In this document: positions 24,126 through 32,241 of the stretch, in pieces
Layout: every line of letters starts with the position of its first letter
Numbering within the stretch: the stretch's first letter is position 1
Origin: Allocoprococcus comes
GTDB lineage: Bacteria; Bacillota; Clostridia; Lachnospirales; Lachnospiraceae
Length of the DNA: 64,000 nt
Reading direction: 5' to 3'
NCBI RefSeq assembly: GCF_013300725.1
Contig: NZ_JAAIMM010000012.1
Location: 1 to 64,000 of the forward strand
The notes under the pieces: generated by a model
What the model was told of the DNA's origin: nothing
Seen by the model: only the letters and a program-made list of their open reading frames with translations
The model's database searches: none
Made by a program: the position numbers and the translations under genes

Positions 24126-24155
24126 AGTATAGACCACAGTCTATGGTTTTGTCAA
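24126..24155 (-). promoter_or_regulatory. promoter with central dyad, MerR-regulator type
   Basis: TTGACA (-35, 24150-24155) and TATACT (-10, 24126-24131) are separated by 18 bases. The dyad ATAGAC-CACA-GTCTAT (24129-24144) fills the spacer. A lengthened spacer with a centred dyad is the hallmark of promoters controlled by MerR-family proteins. No MerR gene is in the window. Confidence 0.65.
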
Positions 24156-24161
24156 CAACAA

Positions 24162-24776
24162 TTATGCTAAAAAATTATCTTTCATTTTGTCTTTTGCTTG
24201 TTCAATCTGCTGTATCTGCTCCTCATCCGTGCTTTCCTGAAGATTTTCTTTCTTCTGGCGGTAAATCGTCGCAGAGAAATCCATAATGTATCCGATCAGG
24301 ATCAGATTGCCAATTGCACGCCCTGCACGAACCGGTATCATGGCAACAAACGCTGCAACAATATTCTGCAGGAACATAAAAAGGAACAACGTATAGAATC
24401 CCCAGGCGATCGAACTTTCCAGACAGATGATCCCTCTGTAGTTAAACGGCTTCTCATGGTAATCCCACCAGATCTCACCGAAAATGCGCTTCATCACAAG
24501 TGCCGTCAGAAATTCCAGTGTCGTCGCAAGGAAAGATCCAAGGAAAAACAGCAGCATACTGTTATCACTGTACGGACGCAATATAAAAAATACCGTAAGC
24601 GCACCAAACCCGTAAATCGGGCAAAACGGACCTTTTGCAAAGCCCCTGTTCGTAATCTTATGATTACAAAATGACATATAGATGGATTCCACCAGCCATC
24701 CCATCATGCTGTAGGTCAGGAACCACATCACAACCTCATATCCATCAATTCCAAATATTATCTTATTCCACCACAT
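24162..24776 (-). CDS. CmpB-like integral membrane protein (putative ABC permease family)
   Basis: This 204-residue protein has about five to six hydrophobic segments. It matches by eye the PF06541-type family called putative ABC-transporter type IV, starting with a long membrane helix and the loop GFAKGPFCPIYGFGAL. The NYRGIICLESSIAWG region is also typical. No ATP-binding partner is adjacent, and the name of the family overstates what is known. The start lies 15 bases past the rpsU terminator, so it may be transcribed by readthrough. The C-terminus has a charged tail (QKKENLQESTDEEQIQQIEQAK). Function unknown. Confidence 0.75.
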   Translation of the reverse strand: MWWNKIIFGIDGYEVVMWFLTYSMMGWLVESIYMSFCNHKITNRGFAKGPFCPIYGFGALTVFFILRPYSDNSMLLFFLGSFLATTLEFLTALVMKRIFGEIWWDYHEKPFNYRGIICLESSIAWGFYTLFLFMFLQNIVAAFVAMIPVRAGRAIGNLILIGYIMDFSATIYRQKKENLQESTDEEQIQQIEQAKDKMKDNFLA

Positions 24777-24788
24777 AAAATTTTCCTG

Positions 24789-24825
24789 TAAAAATGGAGG
24801 GTTTATGAATCATAAACCCTCCATT
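24789..24825 (-). terminator. terminator of rpsU
   Basis: A perfect 15-bp stem (24793-24807 with 24811-24825) has a three-base loop and is followed by AUUUUUA in the minus-strand transcript. It lies 16 bases after the rpsU stop. Confidence 0.92.
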
Positions 24826-24840
24826 ATTGTTCTGCACATA

Positions 24841-25017
24841 TTAGTTATATTTACGTTTTCTAGCAGCTTCAGATTTCTTTTTACGTCTAACGCTTGGTTT
24901 TTCGTAATGTTCTCTTTTGCGAATCTCCTGCTGAATTCCTGCTTTTGCACAGTTTCTTTTGAATCTGCGTAAAGCACTATCTAACGTTTCGTTTTCTTTA
25001 ACGATTACATTTGACAT
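24841..25017 (-). CDS. rpsU: 30S ribosomal protein S21
   Basis: A 58-residue, strongly basic protein starting [21 protein letters not shown] and ending ARKRKYN. S21 sits near the 3' end of 16S rRNA on the small subunit and helps early steps of initiation. It is complete, with a strong promoter (25097-25124) and terminator, and is monocistronic in form. In Firmicutes rpsU is usually followed by a yqeY-type gene, which is absent here. The gene is short but the sequence is unmistakable. Confidence 0.97.
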   Translation of the reverse strand: MSNVIVKENETLDSALRRFKRNCAKAGIQQEIRKREHYEKPSVRRKKKSEAARKRKYN

Positions 25018-25096
25018 AGTCTCACACCTAACCTCCCCTCCAGCCTGGTATTGTGCATCATACGACTGTTCGGGTATATTTATTGCACTACATTAG

Positions 25097-25124
25097 ATTA
25101 TATCATATTTTTCCTCTCAGTCAA
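25097..25124 (-). promoter_or_regulatory. promoter of rpsU
   Basis: TTGACT (-35, 25119-25124) and TATAAT (-10, 25097-25102) are separated by 16 bases, with A-rich sequence upstream. It is close to consensus, as expected for a ribosomal protein gene. Confidence 0.85.
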
Positions 25125-25175
25125 GAATTTTTTGAAAAATAGGAAAAATATGCATAAATCTGTCATTTCCCGGCA

Positions 25176-27815
25176 TTATTTTATCTGTTCTGCCAGTACT
25201 TCTTTGACTTTTGCAAGGGCATCCGGGATTCCGGCCGGGTTCTTTCCGCCAGCCTGTGCCATGTTCGGACGTCCACCGCCGCCACCGCCTACACAGGAAG
25301 CGATTGCCTTGATCAGGTTGCCTGCGTGAGCACCCTTCTTCATTGCTTCGTCTGTTGCTGTAGCCATCAGGCTTACCTTGCCGTTCGCGCTGGATGCGAT
25401 CACGACCACGCCTTCTCCGAGCTTCTCCTTGAGCTGGTCTCCAAGGTCACGCAGTCCGTTCATGTCCATATCTTCTACGCTGACAGCAATCACTTTTACA
25501 CCGGCTACTTCTTCTACCTGATCCATCACATCACCCATGGCATCTTTTGCAAGCTTGCTCTTCAGGCTTTCTACTTCACTGTGAAGTTCTTTGTTCTCAG
25601 TCTGAAGATGTGCAATCTTCTCAGATACAGTATCCGGAGTTGCTTTCAGGAGCCTGGCTGCTTCATGAAGCAACTGTTCCAGTTCTCCATAATAATCCAT
25701 CAGTCCTTTGGATGTAAGTGCTTCGATACGGCGTACCCCTGCTGCCACACCACTTTCAGACAGGATCTTGAATGCTCCGATCTCGCTTGTATTGGCAACG
25801 TGTGTACCACCACAGAACTCAATAGAGTAATCTCCCATATTTACAACACGGACGATGTCGCCGTATTTCTCACCGAATAGAGCCTGTGCTCCGGTCCTTC
25901 TTGCTTCTTCGATCGGCATGTTCTTAATGACAACCTGCAGAGATCTGGAAATGCTTTCATTTACCATATCTTCTACTTTCTGCAGTTCTTCCGGTGTCAT
26001 TGCAGAGAAATGAGAGAAGTCGAAACGAAGTCTCTTGTCGTCTACATAAGATCCGGACTGTTCTACATGTGTACCAAGTACGGTACGGAGTGCTTTCTGA
26101 AGCAGATGTGTCGCACTGTGGTTTCTTGCACAAAGCGCACGTCTCTGCGGATCAACAGTCAGAGTCACCTGATCTCCAGCCTTCATCATACCCTTTGTCA
26201 TATGACCGATATGACCGATCTTGCCACCAAGCATCTTCTTCACGTCTTCTACAACGAATTCACCGTCACCGCATCTGATCACACCGTGATCGGCTTCCTG
26301 TCCACCGCTTGTTGCGTAGAACGGAGTCTCATCTACAAAGATGGTTCCTCTCTCACCGTCAGAAAGAGCGTCTACGATCTCATTTTCTGTGGTAAGTACC
26401 GTAATCTTCGATTCATATTCCAGATGATCGTATCCGACAAATTTGGAAGTTACAGACGGATCGATGGATTCGTATACGGTTGCATCTGCTCCCATGTAGT
26501 TCGTTGCCTTACGCGCTTTTCTTGCAGTCTGACGCTGAACTTCCATTGCAGCTTTAAATCCCTCTTCATCGATATCCATGCCTTCTTCTTCCAGGATCTC
26601 TTTGGTAAGATCGATCGGGAATCCATAGGTATCATATAATTTGAACGCATCTTCTCCGGACAGAGTCTTTGTTCCTTCTTCTGCCATCTTTTCTTTCATC
26701 TCGTTCAGGATGACAAGTCCCTGGTCGATGGTCTTCTCAAACTGCTCTTCTTCCTTGCGGATGACATTCATGATAAAGTCTTTCTTTTCTTCCAGCTCCG
26801 GATATCCGTCTTTAGAGCCTTCGATCACAGTTGCAGCAAGATCTGTAAGGAATCCCGGTGCAATGTTCAGCAGTCTTCCGTGACGGCATGCACGGCGGAG
26901 AAGACGGCGAAGAACATATCCTCTTCCTTCATTAGACGGCATAATACCATCAGAGATCATGAAGGATACAGAACGCACATGGTCTGTGATTACACGCAGA
27001 GATACGTCTGTGCTTTCATTATCTCCATAAGATACTCCTGCGATCTCACATACCTGGTCACGCAGTGCTTTTAAAGTATCAATATCGAACATAGAGTCTA
27101 CATCCTGCACGATACATGCAAGTCTCTCAAGTCCCATACCGGTATCAATATTCTTCTGCTTCAATTCGCTGTAGTTTCCATGTCCATCATTGTCGAACTG
27201 TGAAAATACGTTGTTCCAGATCTCCATATAACGGTCACATTCGCAGCCTACTGTACATCCCGGTTTACCGCATCCGTATTTTTCTCCACGGTCATAGTAA
27301 ATCTCTGAACACGGACCGCACGGACCTGATCCATGCTCCCAGAAGTTGTCTTCTTTTCCGAACCGGAAAATTCTCTCCGGTGCAATACCAATCTCTTCAT
27401 TCCAGATCTTCCATGCTTCATCATCATCTTCATATACAGACGGGTACAGACGATCCGGATCCAGTCCAACCACTTCTGTCAGGAATTCCCATGACCAGTG
27501 GATCGCTTCTGTCTTAAAGTAATCTCCGAATGAGAAGTTACCAAGCATCTCAAAGAAAGTACCGTGACGTGCAGTCTTTCCTACGTTCTCGATATCTCCT
27601 GTACGGATACATTTCTGACAGGTTGTCACACGGCGTCTCGGTGGGATCTCCTGTCCTGTAAAATATGGTTTCAGCGGTGCCATTCCTGAGTTGATCAGCA
27701 GAAGGCTGTTATCATTGTGCGGCACCAGCGAAAAGCTTTTCATTTTTAAATGACCTTTGCTCTCGAAAAAGTCAAGAAACATGCGTCTAAGTTCGTTAAC
27801 TCCGTAAGCTTTCAT
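25176..27815 (-). CDS. alaS: alanyl-tRNA synthetase
   Basis: AlaRS charges tRNA-Ala with alanine. The 879-residue protein has the class II catalytic core (MRRMFLDFFESKGH, MLGNFSFGDYFKTEAI, NIDTGMGLERLACI). The editing domain's zinc motif is visible as HSATHLLQKALR and FCGGTHVANT. The C-terminal DHHA1 domain ends with the glycine tract CVGGGGGGRPNMAQAGG. All domains are intact and the length is normal. A near-consensus promoter lies at 27850-27878. No T-box leader is seen in the short space before the gene, so regulation by uncharged tRNA is not supported. Confidence 0.98.
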   Translation of the reverse strand: MKAYGVNELRRMFLDFFESKGHLKMKSFSLVPHNDNSLLLINSGMAPLKPYFTGQEIPPRRRVTTCQKCIRTGDIENVGKTARHGTFFEMLGNFSFGDYFKTEAIHWSWEFLTEVVGLDPDRLYPSVYEDDDEAWKIWNEEIGIAPERIFRFGKEDNFWEHGSGPCGPCSEIYYDRGEKYGCGKPGCTVGCECDRYMEIWNNVFSQFDNDGHGNYSELKQKNIDTGMGLERLACIVQDVDSMFDIDTLKALRDQVCEIAGVSYGDNESTDVSLRVITDHVRSVSFMISDGIMPSNEGRGYVLRRLLRRACRHGRLLNIAPGFLTDLAATVIEGSKDGYPELEEKKDFIMNVIRKEEEQFEKTIDQGLVILNEMKEKMAEEGTKTLSGEDAFKLYDTYGFPIDLTKEILEEEGMDIDEEGFKAAMEVQRQTARKARKATNYMGADATVYESIDPSVTSKFVGYDHLEYESKITVLTTENEIVDALSDGERGTIFVDETPFYATSGGQEADHGVIRCGDGEFVVEDVKKMLGGKIGHIGHMTKGMMKAGDQVTLTVDPQRRALCARNHSATHLLQKALRTVLGTHVEQSGSYVDDKRLRFDFSHFSAMTPEELQKVEDMVNESISRSLQVVIKNMPIEEARRTGAQALFGEKYGDIVRVVNMGDYSIEFCGGTHVANTSEIGAFKILSESGVAAGVRRIEALTSKGLMDYYGELEQLLHEAARLLKATPDTVSEKIAHLQTENKELHSEVESLKSKLAKDAMGDVMDQVEEVAGVKVIAVSVEDMDMNGLRDLGDQLKEKLGEGVVVIASSANGKVSLMATATDEAMKKGAHAGNLIKAIASCVGGGGGGRPNMAQAGGKNPAGIPDALAKVKEVLAEQIK

Positions 27816-27849
27816 CTTTATCCTCCTCGCTTCTATCAGCTAAATTCTA

Positions 27850-27878
27850 ATTATAAAGAGATTTTGATGGCTTGTCAA
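27850..27878 (-). promoter_or_regulatory. promoter of alaS
   Basis: TTGACA (-35, 27873-27878) and TATAAT (-10, 27850-27855) are separated by exactly 17 bases, a consensus match. The leader is only about 30 bases. Confidence 0.92.
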
Positions 27879-27891
27879 TATAATGGAATTT

Positions 27892-27919
27892 AAAAAGGAA
27901 CCGCATTTTCTGCGATTCC
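27892..27919 (-). terminator. terminator of the 43-residue protein gene
   Basis: A 9-bp stem (27897-27905 with 27911-27919, one G-U pair) is followed by UUUUU in the minus-strand RNA, 14 bases after the stop codon. Confidence 0.88.
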
Positions 27920-27933
27920 TTCTTTTTTCCATT

Positions 27934-28065
27934 CTACTTAGTCTCTGAATTCTTTGCGTCTTTTCTTTCGCGAAGCTTCTTGCCTGCAAAAACCCCTCCG
28001 ACTGCAAACGCTCCGATAAAGAGCATCTTCAATACCGTAGAGATCAGTGTTGAAAAAAATGCCAT
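27934..28065 (-). CDS. 43-residue single-span membrane protein
   Basis: A short gene with the form of a real one: it has its own promoter (28116-28144), a ribosome site GGGAGG eight to nine bases before the ATG, and its own terminator. The protein starts MAFFSTLISTVLKMLFIG and continues into one hydrophobic glycine-rich helix (about residues 7-28), then a basic, charged tail (KKLRERKDAKNSETK). This gives a positive-inside topology with the C-terminus in the cytoplasm. I do not know its function. It is similar in form to small membrane proteins that bind larger partners. Confidence 0.7.
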   Translation of the reverse strand: MAFFSTLISTVLKMLFIGAFAVGGVFAGKKLRERKDAKNSETK

Positions 28066-28115
28066 CTTGTCATGCCTCCCATGCTATCATTTTCTTTTCT
28101 CCTTGATTTATGCAC

Positions 28116-28144
28116 ATTATAGCATATACAAAAAGTTTTTCCAA
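28116..28144 (-). promoter_or_regulatory. promoter of the 43-residue protein gene
   Basis: TTGGAA (-35, 28139-28144) and TATAAT (-10, 28116-28121) are 17 bases apart. An AT-rich 9-bp inverted repeat (28130-28138 with 28143-28151) overlaps the -35 and could serve as a weak metH terminator or an operator. Confidence 0.7.
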
Positions 28145-28199
28145 ACTTTTTTAGCATTTTCACATACATTTTCGGTCTTTTGTATCTGCCTTACAGTTC

Positions 28200-30626
28200 C
28201 TACTCCGCCATGCCAAAGAATTTCTGCGCATAGTGTACGGACTGCATGGCATCTTTTCCATAGAAATCCGCCCCGATCATATCCGCGTAATCCTGGTTCA
28301 GAACAGCCCCGCCTACCATGACTTTACAGTCCGGTTTTTTCTCTCTTAAAAGTTTGATCGTCTCTTCCATGCTGACTACAGTTGTGGTCATCAGGGCACT
28401 TAAGCCTACCAAAGTGACATTCTCCTCAACCGCTTTTTCTACGATCGCCTCCGGCGGCACATCCTTTCCGAGATCGATCACATCAAAACCATAATTTTCG
28501 AGAAGAACTTTCACGATATTCTTTCCGATATCATGGATATCACCTTTTACGGTTGCAAGGATGATCTTCTCCTTCTTTTCTTCTTCCTGTCCGGATGAAG
28601 CAAGCACATCCTTGATAACCGCAAAAGCAATCTTCGCAGCATCTGCACTCATCAGAAGCTGCGGAAGGAACACGGTTCCTTTCTCAAATCCATCACCGAC
28701 CACGTTCAGTGCCGGGATCAGCTCCTCCTGGATGATATCCAGCGGTTCCCTTGTACCGATCAGCTCGCGGGTAATATGATGCGCCTCTTCTTTGAGTCCA
28801 CGTTCGATCGCATACTTGAGCGTCATCTTACCGTCTGCTGTTTTTGACGCGCTTCCTGTTGCTGTACCTGTCTGTGAGGCCTGGACAGTCACCGTTTCTG
28901 TGGTTCCCGCATAAGTACTGATATAATTCGTACAATTTTCATCAAAGCCCATCAGTGCATTATAAGAACGATAAGCCTTCATCATATCTTCTGAGGATGG
29001 ATTGATGATTCCTGCCGTCAGTCCATTCTGCATTGCCATCGCATAGAAATAACTGTTGACGATCGGACGCCTTGGAAGTCCAAAGGAAATATTCGATACT
29101 CCAAGAACGGTCCTGACACCGAATTCTTCCCGTACTCTCTTCAGTGCTTCCAGAGTAACCTTTGCCCCGTCTTTTTCCGAACTGATGGTCATGGTCAGCA
29201 CGTCGATCACGATATCTTTCTTGTCGATTCCGTATTTGGCTGCTTCGTTGATGATCTTACCCGCAACACGCACACGGCCTTCTGCATCCTTCGGAATCCC
29301 CTCTTCATCAATGGTCAGTCCGACAACTACACCGCCGTATTTCCGGATCAGAGGGAATACTTCGTCCATAGAAACCTGCTTTCCGTTTACAGAATTGATC
29401 ATCGGCTTTCCATTGTAGATACGCATTGCGCGTTCCATAGCCTTTCCATCTACTGTGTCAATCTGAAGCGGAAGACTGGTCACGCTCTGCAGTTCTTTTA
29501 CAACTTTTTCCATCATGGCAACTTCGTCAATATCCGGAAGTCCTACATTGACATCCAGAATGTGCGCACCCTTATCCTGCTGCGTGATCGCTTCTTTCAG
29601 GATGTAGTCCATATCTTCATTTTTCAGCGCTTCTTTGAATTTCTTCTTTCCGGTCGGGTTGATTCTTTCTCCGATGATACGCGGCATATCATCCAGGATC
29701 ACAGCCTGTCCATAAGAAGATACGATCGTATCATGCTTTTTCTCGATCCCGCACAATGGAAGATCTTTGCATTCTTCTACCAGCTTTTTAATATGCTCCG
29801 GTGTCGTTCCGCAGCATCCGCCGATCACACAGGCTCCTCCCTTCACAACCTCCTGCATGATCCGGGCAAACTCATCCGGCTCTACATCGTAATACGTTTC
29901 CCCGTTCTTCTGCTTCGGAAGTCCGGCATTTGGCTTCACAATGACCGGAAGGGAGGTATATCTTCTTAAATCCTCCAGGATTGGAAGCATCTGTTTCGGT
30001 CCAAGTCCACAGTTCAGTCCCAGTGCATCTACGCGAAGTCCTTCCAGCATTGCCACAACAGAAGGGACATCCCCACCTGTCAGAAGCTTTCCTCTTTCGT
30101 CAAAGATCATGGTTACGAATACCGGAAGAGAAGAATTTTCTTTTGCTGCAAGAATGGCTGCCTTTACCTCATAGGTATCACTCATGGTCTCGATATGGAT
30201 CAGGTCTGCACCGTACTTTTCTCCATAGCGGACGGCTTCTGCAAACGCTTCATAAGCATCATCAAAATCCAGATCTCCCATTGGTTTTAACAGCTTTCCG
30301 GTCGGTCCCATATCCAGTGCCACATAAGTCTCTTTTCCGATCTGCTCCCCTGCTCTTTTTGCATTTGCAATCCCTGCACGGATCACTTCTTCAACCGTAT
30401 ATCTGTCATCATGGAATTTGCAGACATTAGCGCCAAAGGTATTTGCAAGAACCACATCACTTCCTGCTTCGTAATATCTGCGGTGAATCGCTTCCACCTT
30501 CTCCGGATGCTCGATGTTCCAGGTCTCCGGAAGCTCTCCCGGTGCAAGTCCTTCTGCCTGCAGAAGAGTTCCCATTCCTCCATCTAAAAATAAAAGTTCT
30601 TTTCCCAAACGTTCTCTGATATTCAT
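28200..30626 (-). CDS. metH: cobalamin-dependent methionine synthase, without reactivation domain
   Basis: MetH transfers the methyl group of methyltetrahydrofolate to homocysteine through cobalamin. Domains in order: homocysteine-binding (about 1-300, zinc cysteines in LGLNCGLGP and IGGCCGTTP), methyl-folate-binding (about 310-570, with GERINPTGKKKFKEAL), a cobalamin cap (about 610-690) and the cobalamin-binding fold with KGDIHDIGKNIVKVLLENYG (DxHxxG). At 808 residues it lacks the C-terminal SAM-dependent reactivation domain of the 1200-residue E. coli enzyme. That function is encoded by the preceding gene (30639-31286). A Thr/Ser/Gly linker (about 575-600) separates the halves. It is the last gene after metF. 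Confidence 0.95.
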   Translation of the reverse strand: MNIRERLGKELLFLDGGMGTLLQAEGLAPGELPETWNIEHPEKVEAIHRRYYEAGSDVVLANTFGANVCKFHDDRYTVEEVIRAGIANAKRAGEQIGKETYVALDMGPTGKLLKPMGDLDFDDAYEAFAEAVRYGEKYGADLIHIETMSDTYEVKAAILAAKENSSLPVFVTMIFDERGKLLTGGDVPSVVAMLEGLRVDALGLNCGLGPKQMLPILEDLRRYTSLPVIVKPNAGLPKQKNGETYYDVEPDEFARIMQEVVKGGACVIGGCCGTTPEHIKKLVEECKDLPLCGIEKKHDTIVSSYGQAVILDDMPRIIGERINPTGKKKFKEALKNEDMDYILKEAITQQDKGAHILDVNVGLPDIDEVAMMEKVVKELQSVTSLPLQIDTVDGKAMERAMRIYNGKPMINSVNGKQVSMDEVFPLIRKYGGVVVGLTIDEEGIPKDAEGRVRVAGKIINEAAKYGIDKKDIVIDVLTMTISSEKDGAKVTLEALKRVREEFGVRTVLGVSNISFGLPRRPIVNSYFYAMAMQNGLTAGIINPSSEDMMKAYRSYNALMGFDENCTNYISTYAGTTETVTVQASQTGTATGSASKTADGKMTLKYAIERGLKEEAHHITRELIGTREPLDIIQEELIPALNVVGDGFEKGTVFLPQLLMSADAAKIAFAVIKDVLASSGQEEEKKEKIILATVKGDIHDIGKNIVKVLLENYGFDVIDLGKDVPPEAIVEKAVEENVTLVGLSALMTTTVVSMEETIKLLREKKPDCKVMVGGAVLNQDYADMIGADFYGKDAMQSVHYAQKFFGMAE

Positions 30627-30638
30627 ACCCTACGCTCC

Positions 30639-31286
30639 TTAATTTCTTCTGTAAATGCAGTCCTTCTTCTCACACACTTCGCAGCCTTTGATGTGGCATT
30701 TTTCCTGCGTATCACTGATCCCAATGAGTGCAGTCACCGATTTTGTCGGTGTGAGCATATAGCTGTCTGTCATGGTAAGTCCGATCTTCTTTGCCGTATC
30801 CAGCATCCGTAAGATATCGTCCTGATGATGGATATCAAAATCACCGTATCCCGGACTGAATCTCGGTCTGAGCCATTTATTCTGCGCTTTTAACTCTTCT
30901 TCGATCGAAAGCTGCAGATCGTCACAGTACTCCTCCAGATATGCAGCTGCGCATGCCTGCAATACGACAGATTTCGCCATATCTGTCAGTGAATAACGTT
31001 TCATCAGCATATCGACACCGGTACCGAGTGTTGCGCCAAATACAACTGCTTCTTTGCAGCCTCTGAGATTCTTTCCGAGACTTCTGCTTTTAATATTCAT
31101 TTTTCCGATCGTCACCTGGTCTTCTCCTGTAACTTTACAGTCAAAAATGCGATAGACGGATTTTGCCTGCGTGGTCTGATCGAGTTCCCCGAAGGAAACA
31201 TCGATCAGCGCAAGCGTCTGTTCATCTACCGCATGTCTTCCATATCCCAGATAACGAATTGCTTCTTTCGTTCTGGCATCTGTCAT
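30639..31286 (-). CDS. stand-alone methionine synthase reactivation-domain protein
   Basis: This 215-residue protein resembles the methionine synthase activation domain, which uses S-adenosylmethionine to remethylate oxidised cobalamin in MetH. The motif RPRFSPGYGDFDIHHQDDIL corresponds to the SAM-binding RxxxGYP region of MetH. The C-terminus has the Cys-rich HIKGCEVCEKKDCIYRRN, which could bind a metal and is not part of the standard domain. It lies between metF and metH with 12-15 base spacers, so the three act together. The split arrangement is known in Clostridia and Thermotoga. Confidence 0.88.
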   Translation of the reverse strand: MTDARTKEAIRYLGYGRHAVDEQTLALIDVSFGELDQTTQAKSVYRIFDCKVTGEDQVTIGKMNIKSRSLGKNLRGCKEAVVFGATLGTGVDMLMKRYSLTDMAKSVVLQACAAAYLEEYCDDLQLSIEEELKAQNKWLRPRFSPGYGDFDIHHQDDILRMLDTAKKIGLTMTDSYMLTPTKSVTALIGISDTQEKCHIKGCEVCEKKDCIYRRN

Positions 31287-31301
31287 CTTTCTTACGTTCC
31301 T

Positions 31302-32168
31302 TTATTTTACGATTTCTGAAAGGTTCTGCATGATTGCAGCAGCCACTTCCGGTTTGTTCATCGAATATACGTGGATATTGCGGACTCCATTTGCGATCAG
31401 GTCAATGATCTGGTCGGTCGCATATGCAATTCCCGCCTGCTTCATCGCTGCCGGATCATCTCCGAAATAATCGACAATCGCACGGAATCTCTGCGGAACA
31501 GCAGTTCCTGAAAGGGCACAGCTTCTTGCGAGCTGCTTTTTCGTTGTGATCGGCATGATGCCCGGAAGCACCGGTATCATGATTCCCTGTTCACGGATAC
31601 GATACAGGAAATTATAGAAAATATCATTATTGAAAAACATCTGTGTGGTAATAAAATCCACTCCACAATCTACCTTTTCTTTGAGATAACGGATATCATC
31701 TTTCTTGTGTTCCATCTCTACATGTCCTTCCGGATAGCATGCAGCTCCGATGCAGAAGTCTCCCGTTTTTTTGATGTCTTCGATCAGTTCACAGGCATGA
31801 GAATACTGTCCCGGAAGTGGAAACTGTCCATCCTGCGGGATGTCTCCTCTGAGTGCAAGGATATTCTCAACCCCTTCTTTCTGAAGCTGTCCGATGACCT
31901 TATGTACCTCTTCCTTTGTTGAGGACACACAGGTCAGATGTGCAAGTGCCGGAATCTTCAGGTCATTCTTGATATGACTTGCAATCTTAACCGTATTCTT
32001 ACTGGTTCCACCACCGGCTCCATAGGTAACACTGATAAATGACGGGTTAAGTTCTGCGATTCCATCCGTTGCTTTTAACACGGATTCAAAGCCCGCATCC
32101 GTCTTCGGTGGAAACACTTCAAAGGAAATATGTACTCCGTCTGCTTTAATTTTGTCTATAATCCTCAT
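31302..32168 (-). CDS. metF: 5,10-methylenetetrahydrofolate reductase
   Basis: MetF makes 5-methyltetrahydrofolate, the methyl donor for MetH. The 288-residue TIM-barrel flavoprotein shows HISFEVFPPKTD near the N-terminus, NPSFISVTYGAGGG, HLTCVSSTKEEV, ILALRGDIPQDG and DFITTQMFFNND, which are all typical. It has the normal length and is the first gene of the metF-activation-metH operon. The gap to glgA is about 73 bases. I see no SAM or cobalamin riboswitch there; the space is too short for either. Confidence 0.95.
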   Translation of the reverse strand: MRIIDKIKADGVHISFEVFPPKTDAGFESVLKATDGIAELNPSFISVTYGAGGGTSKNTVKIASHIKNDLKIPALAHLTCVSSTKEEVHKVIGQLQKEGVENILALRGDIPQDGQFPLPGQYSHACELIEDIKKTGDFCIGAACYPEGHVEMEHKKDDIRYLKEKVDCGVDFITTQMFFNNDIFYNFLYRIREQGIMIPVLPGIMPITTKKQLARSCALSGTAVPQRFRAIVDYFGDDPAAMKQAGIAYATDQIIDLIANGVRNIHVYSMNKPEVAAAIMQNLSEIVK

Positions 32169-32241
32169 AATGAATGTTTCTCCTCTGTAAAATTTTTCAT
32201 TTCATGATACCATATTTTCCGGCAGATTACCAGAATGCATT

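Noticed and set aside
32169-32241. SAM or cobalamin riboswitch before metF
   Set aside because: The gap is only about 73 bases, too short for either, and shows no matching core.
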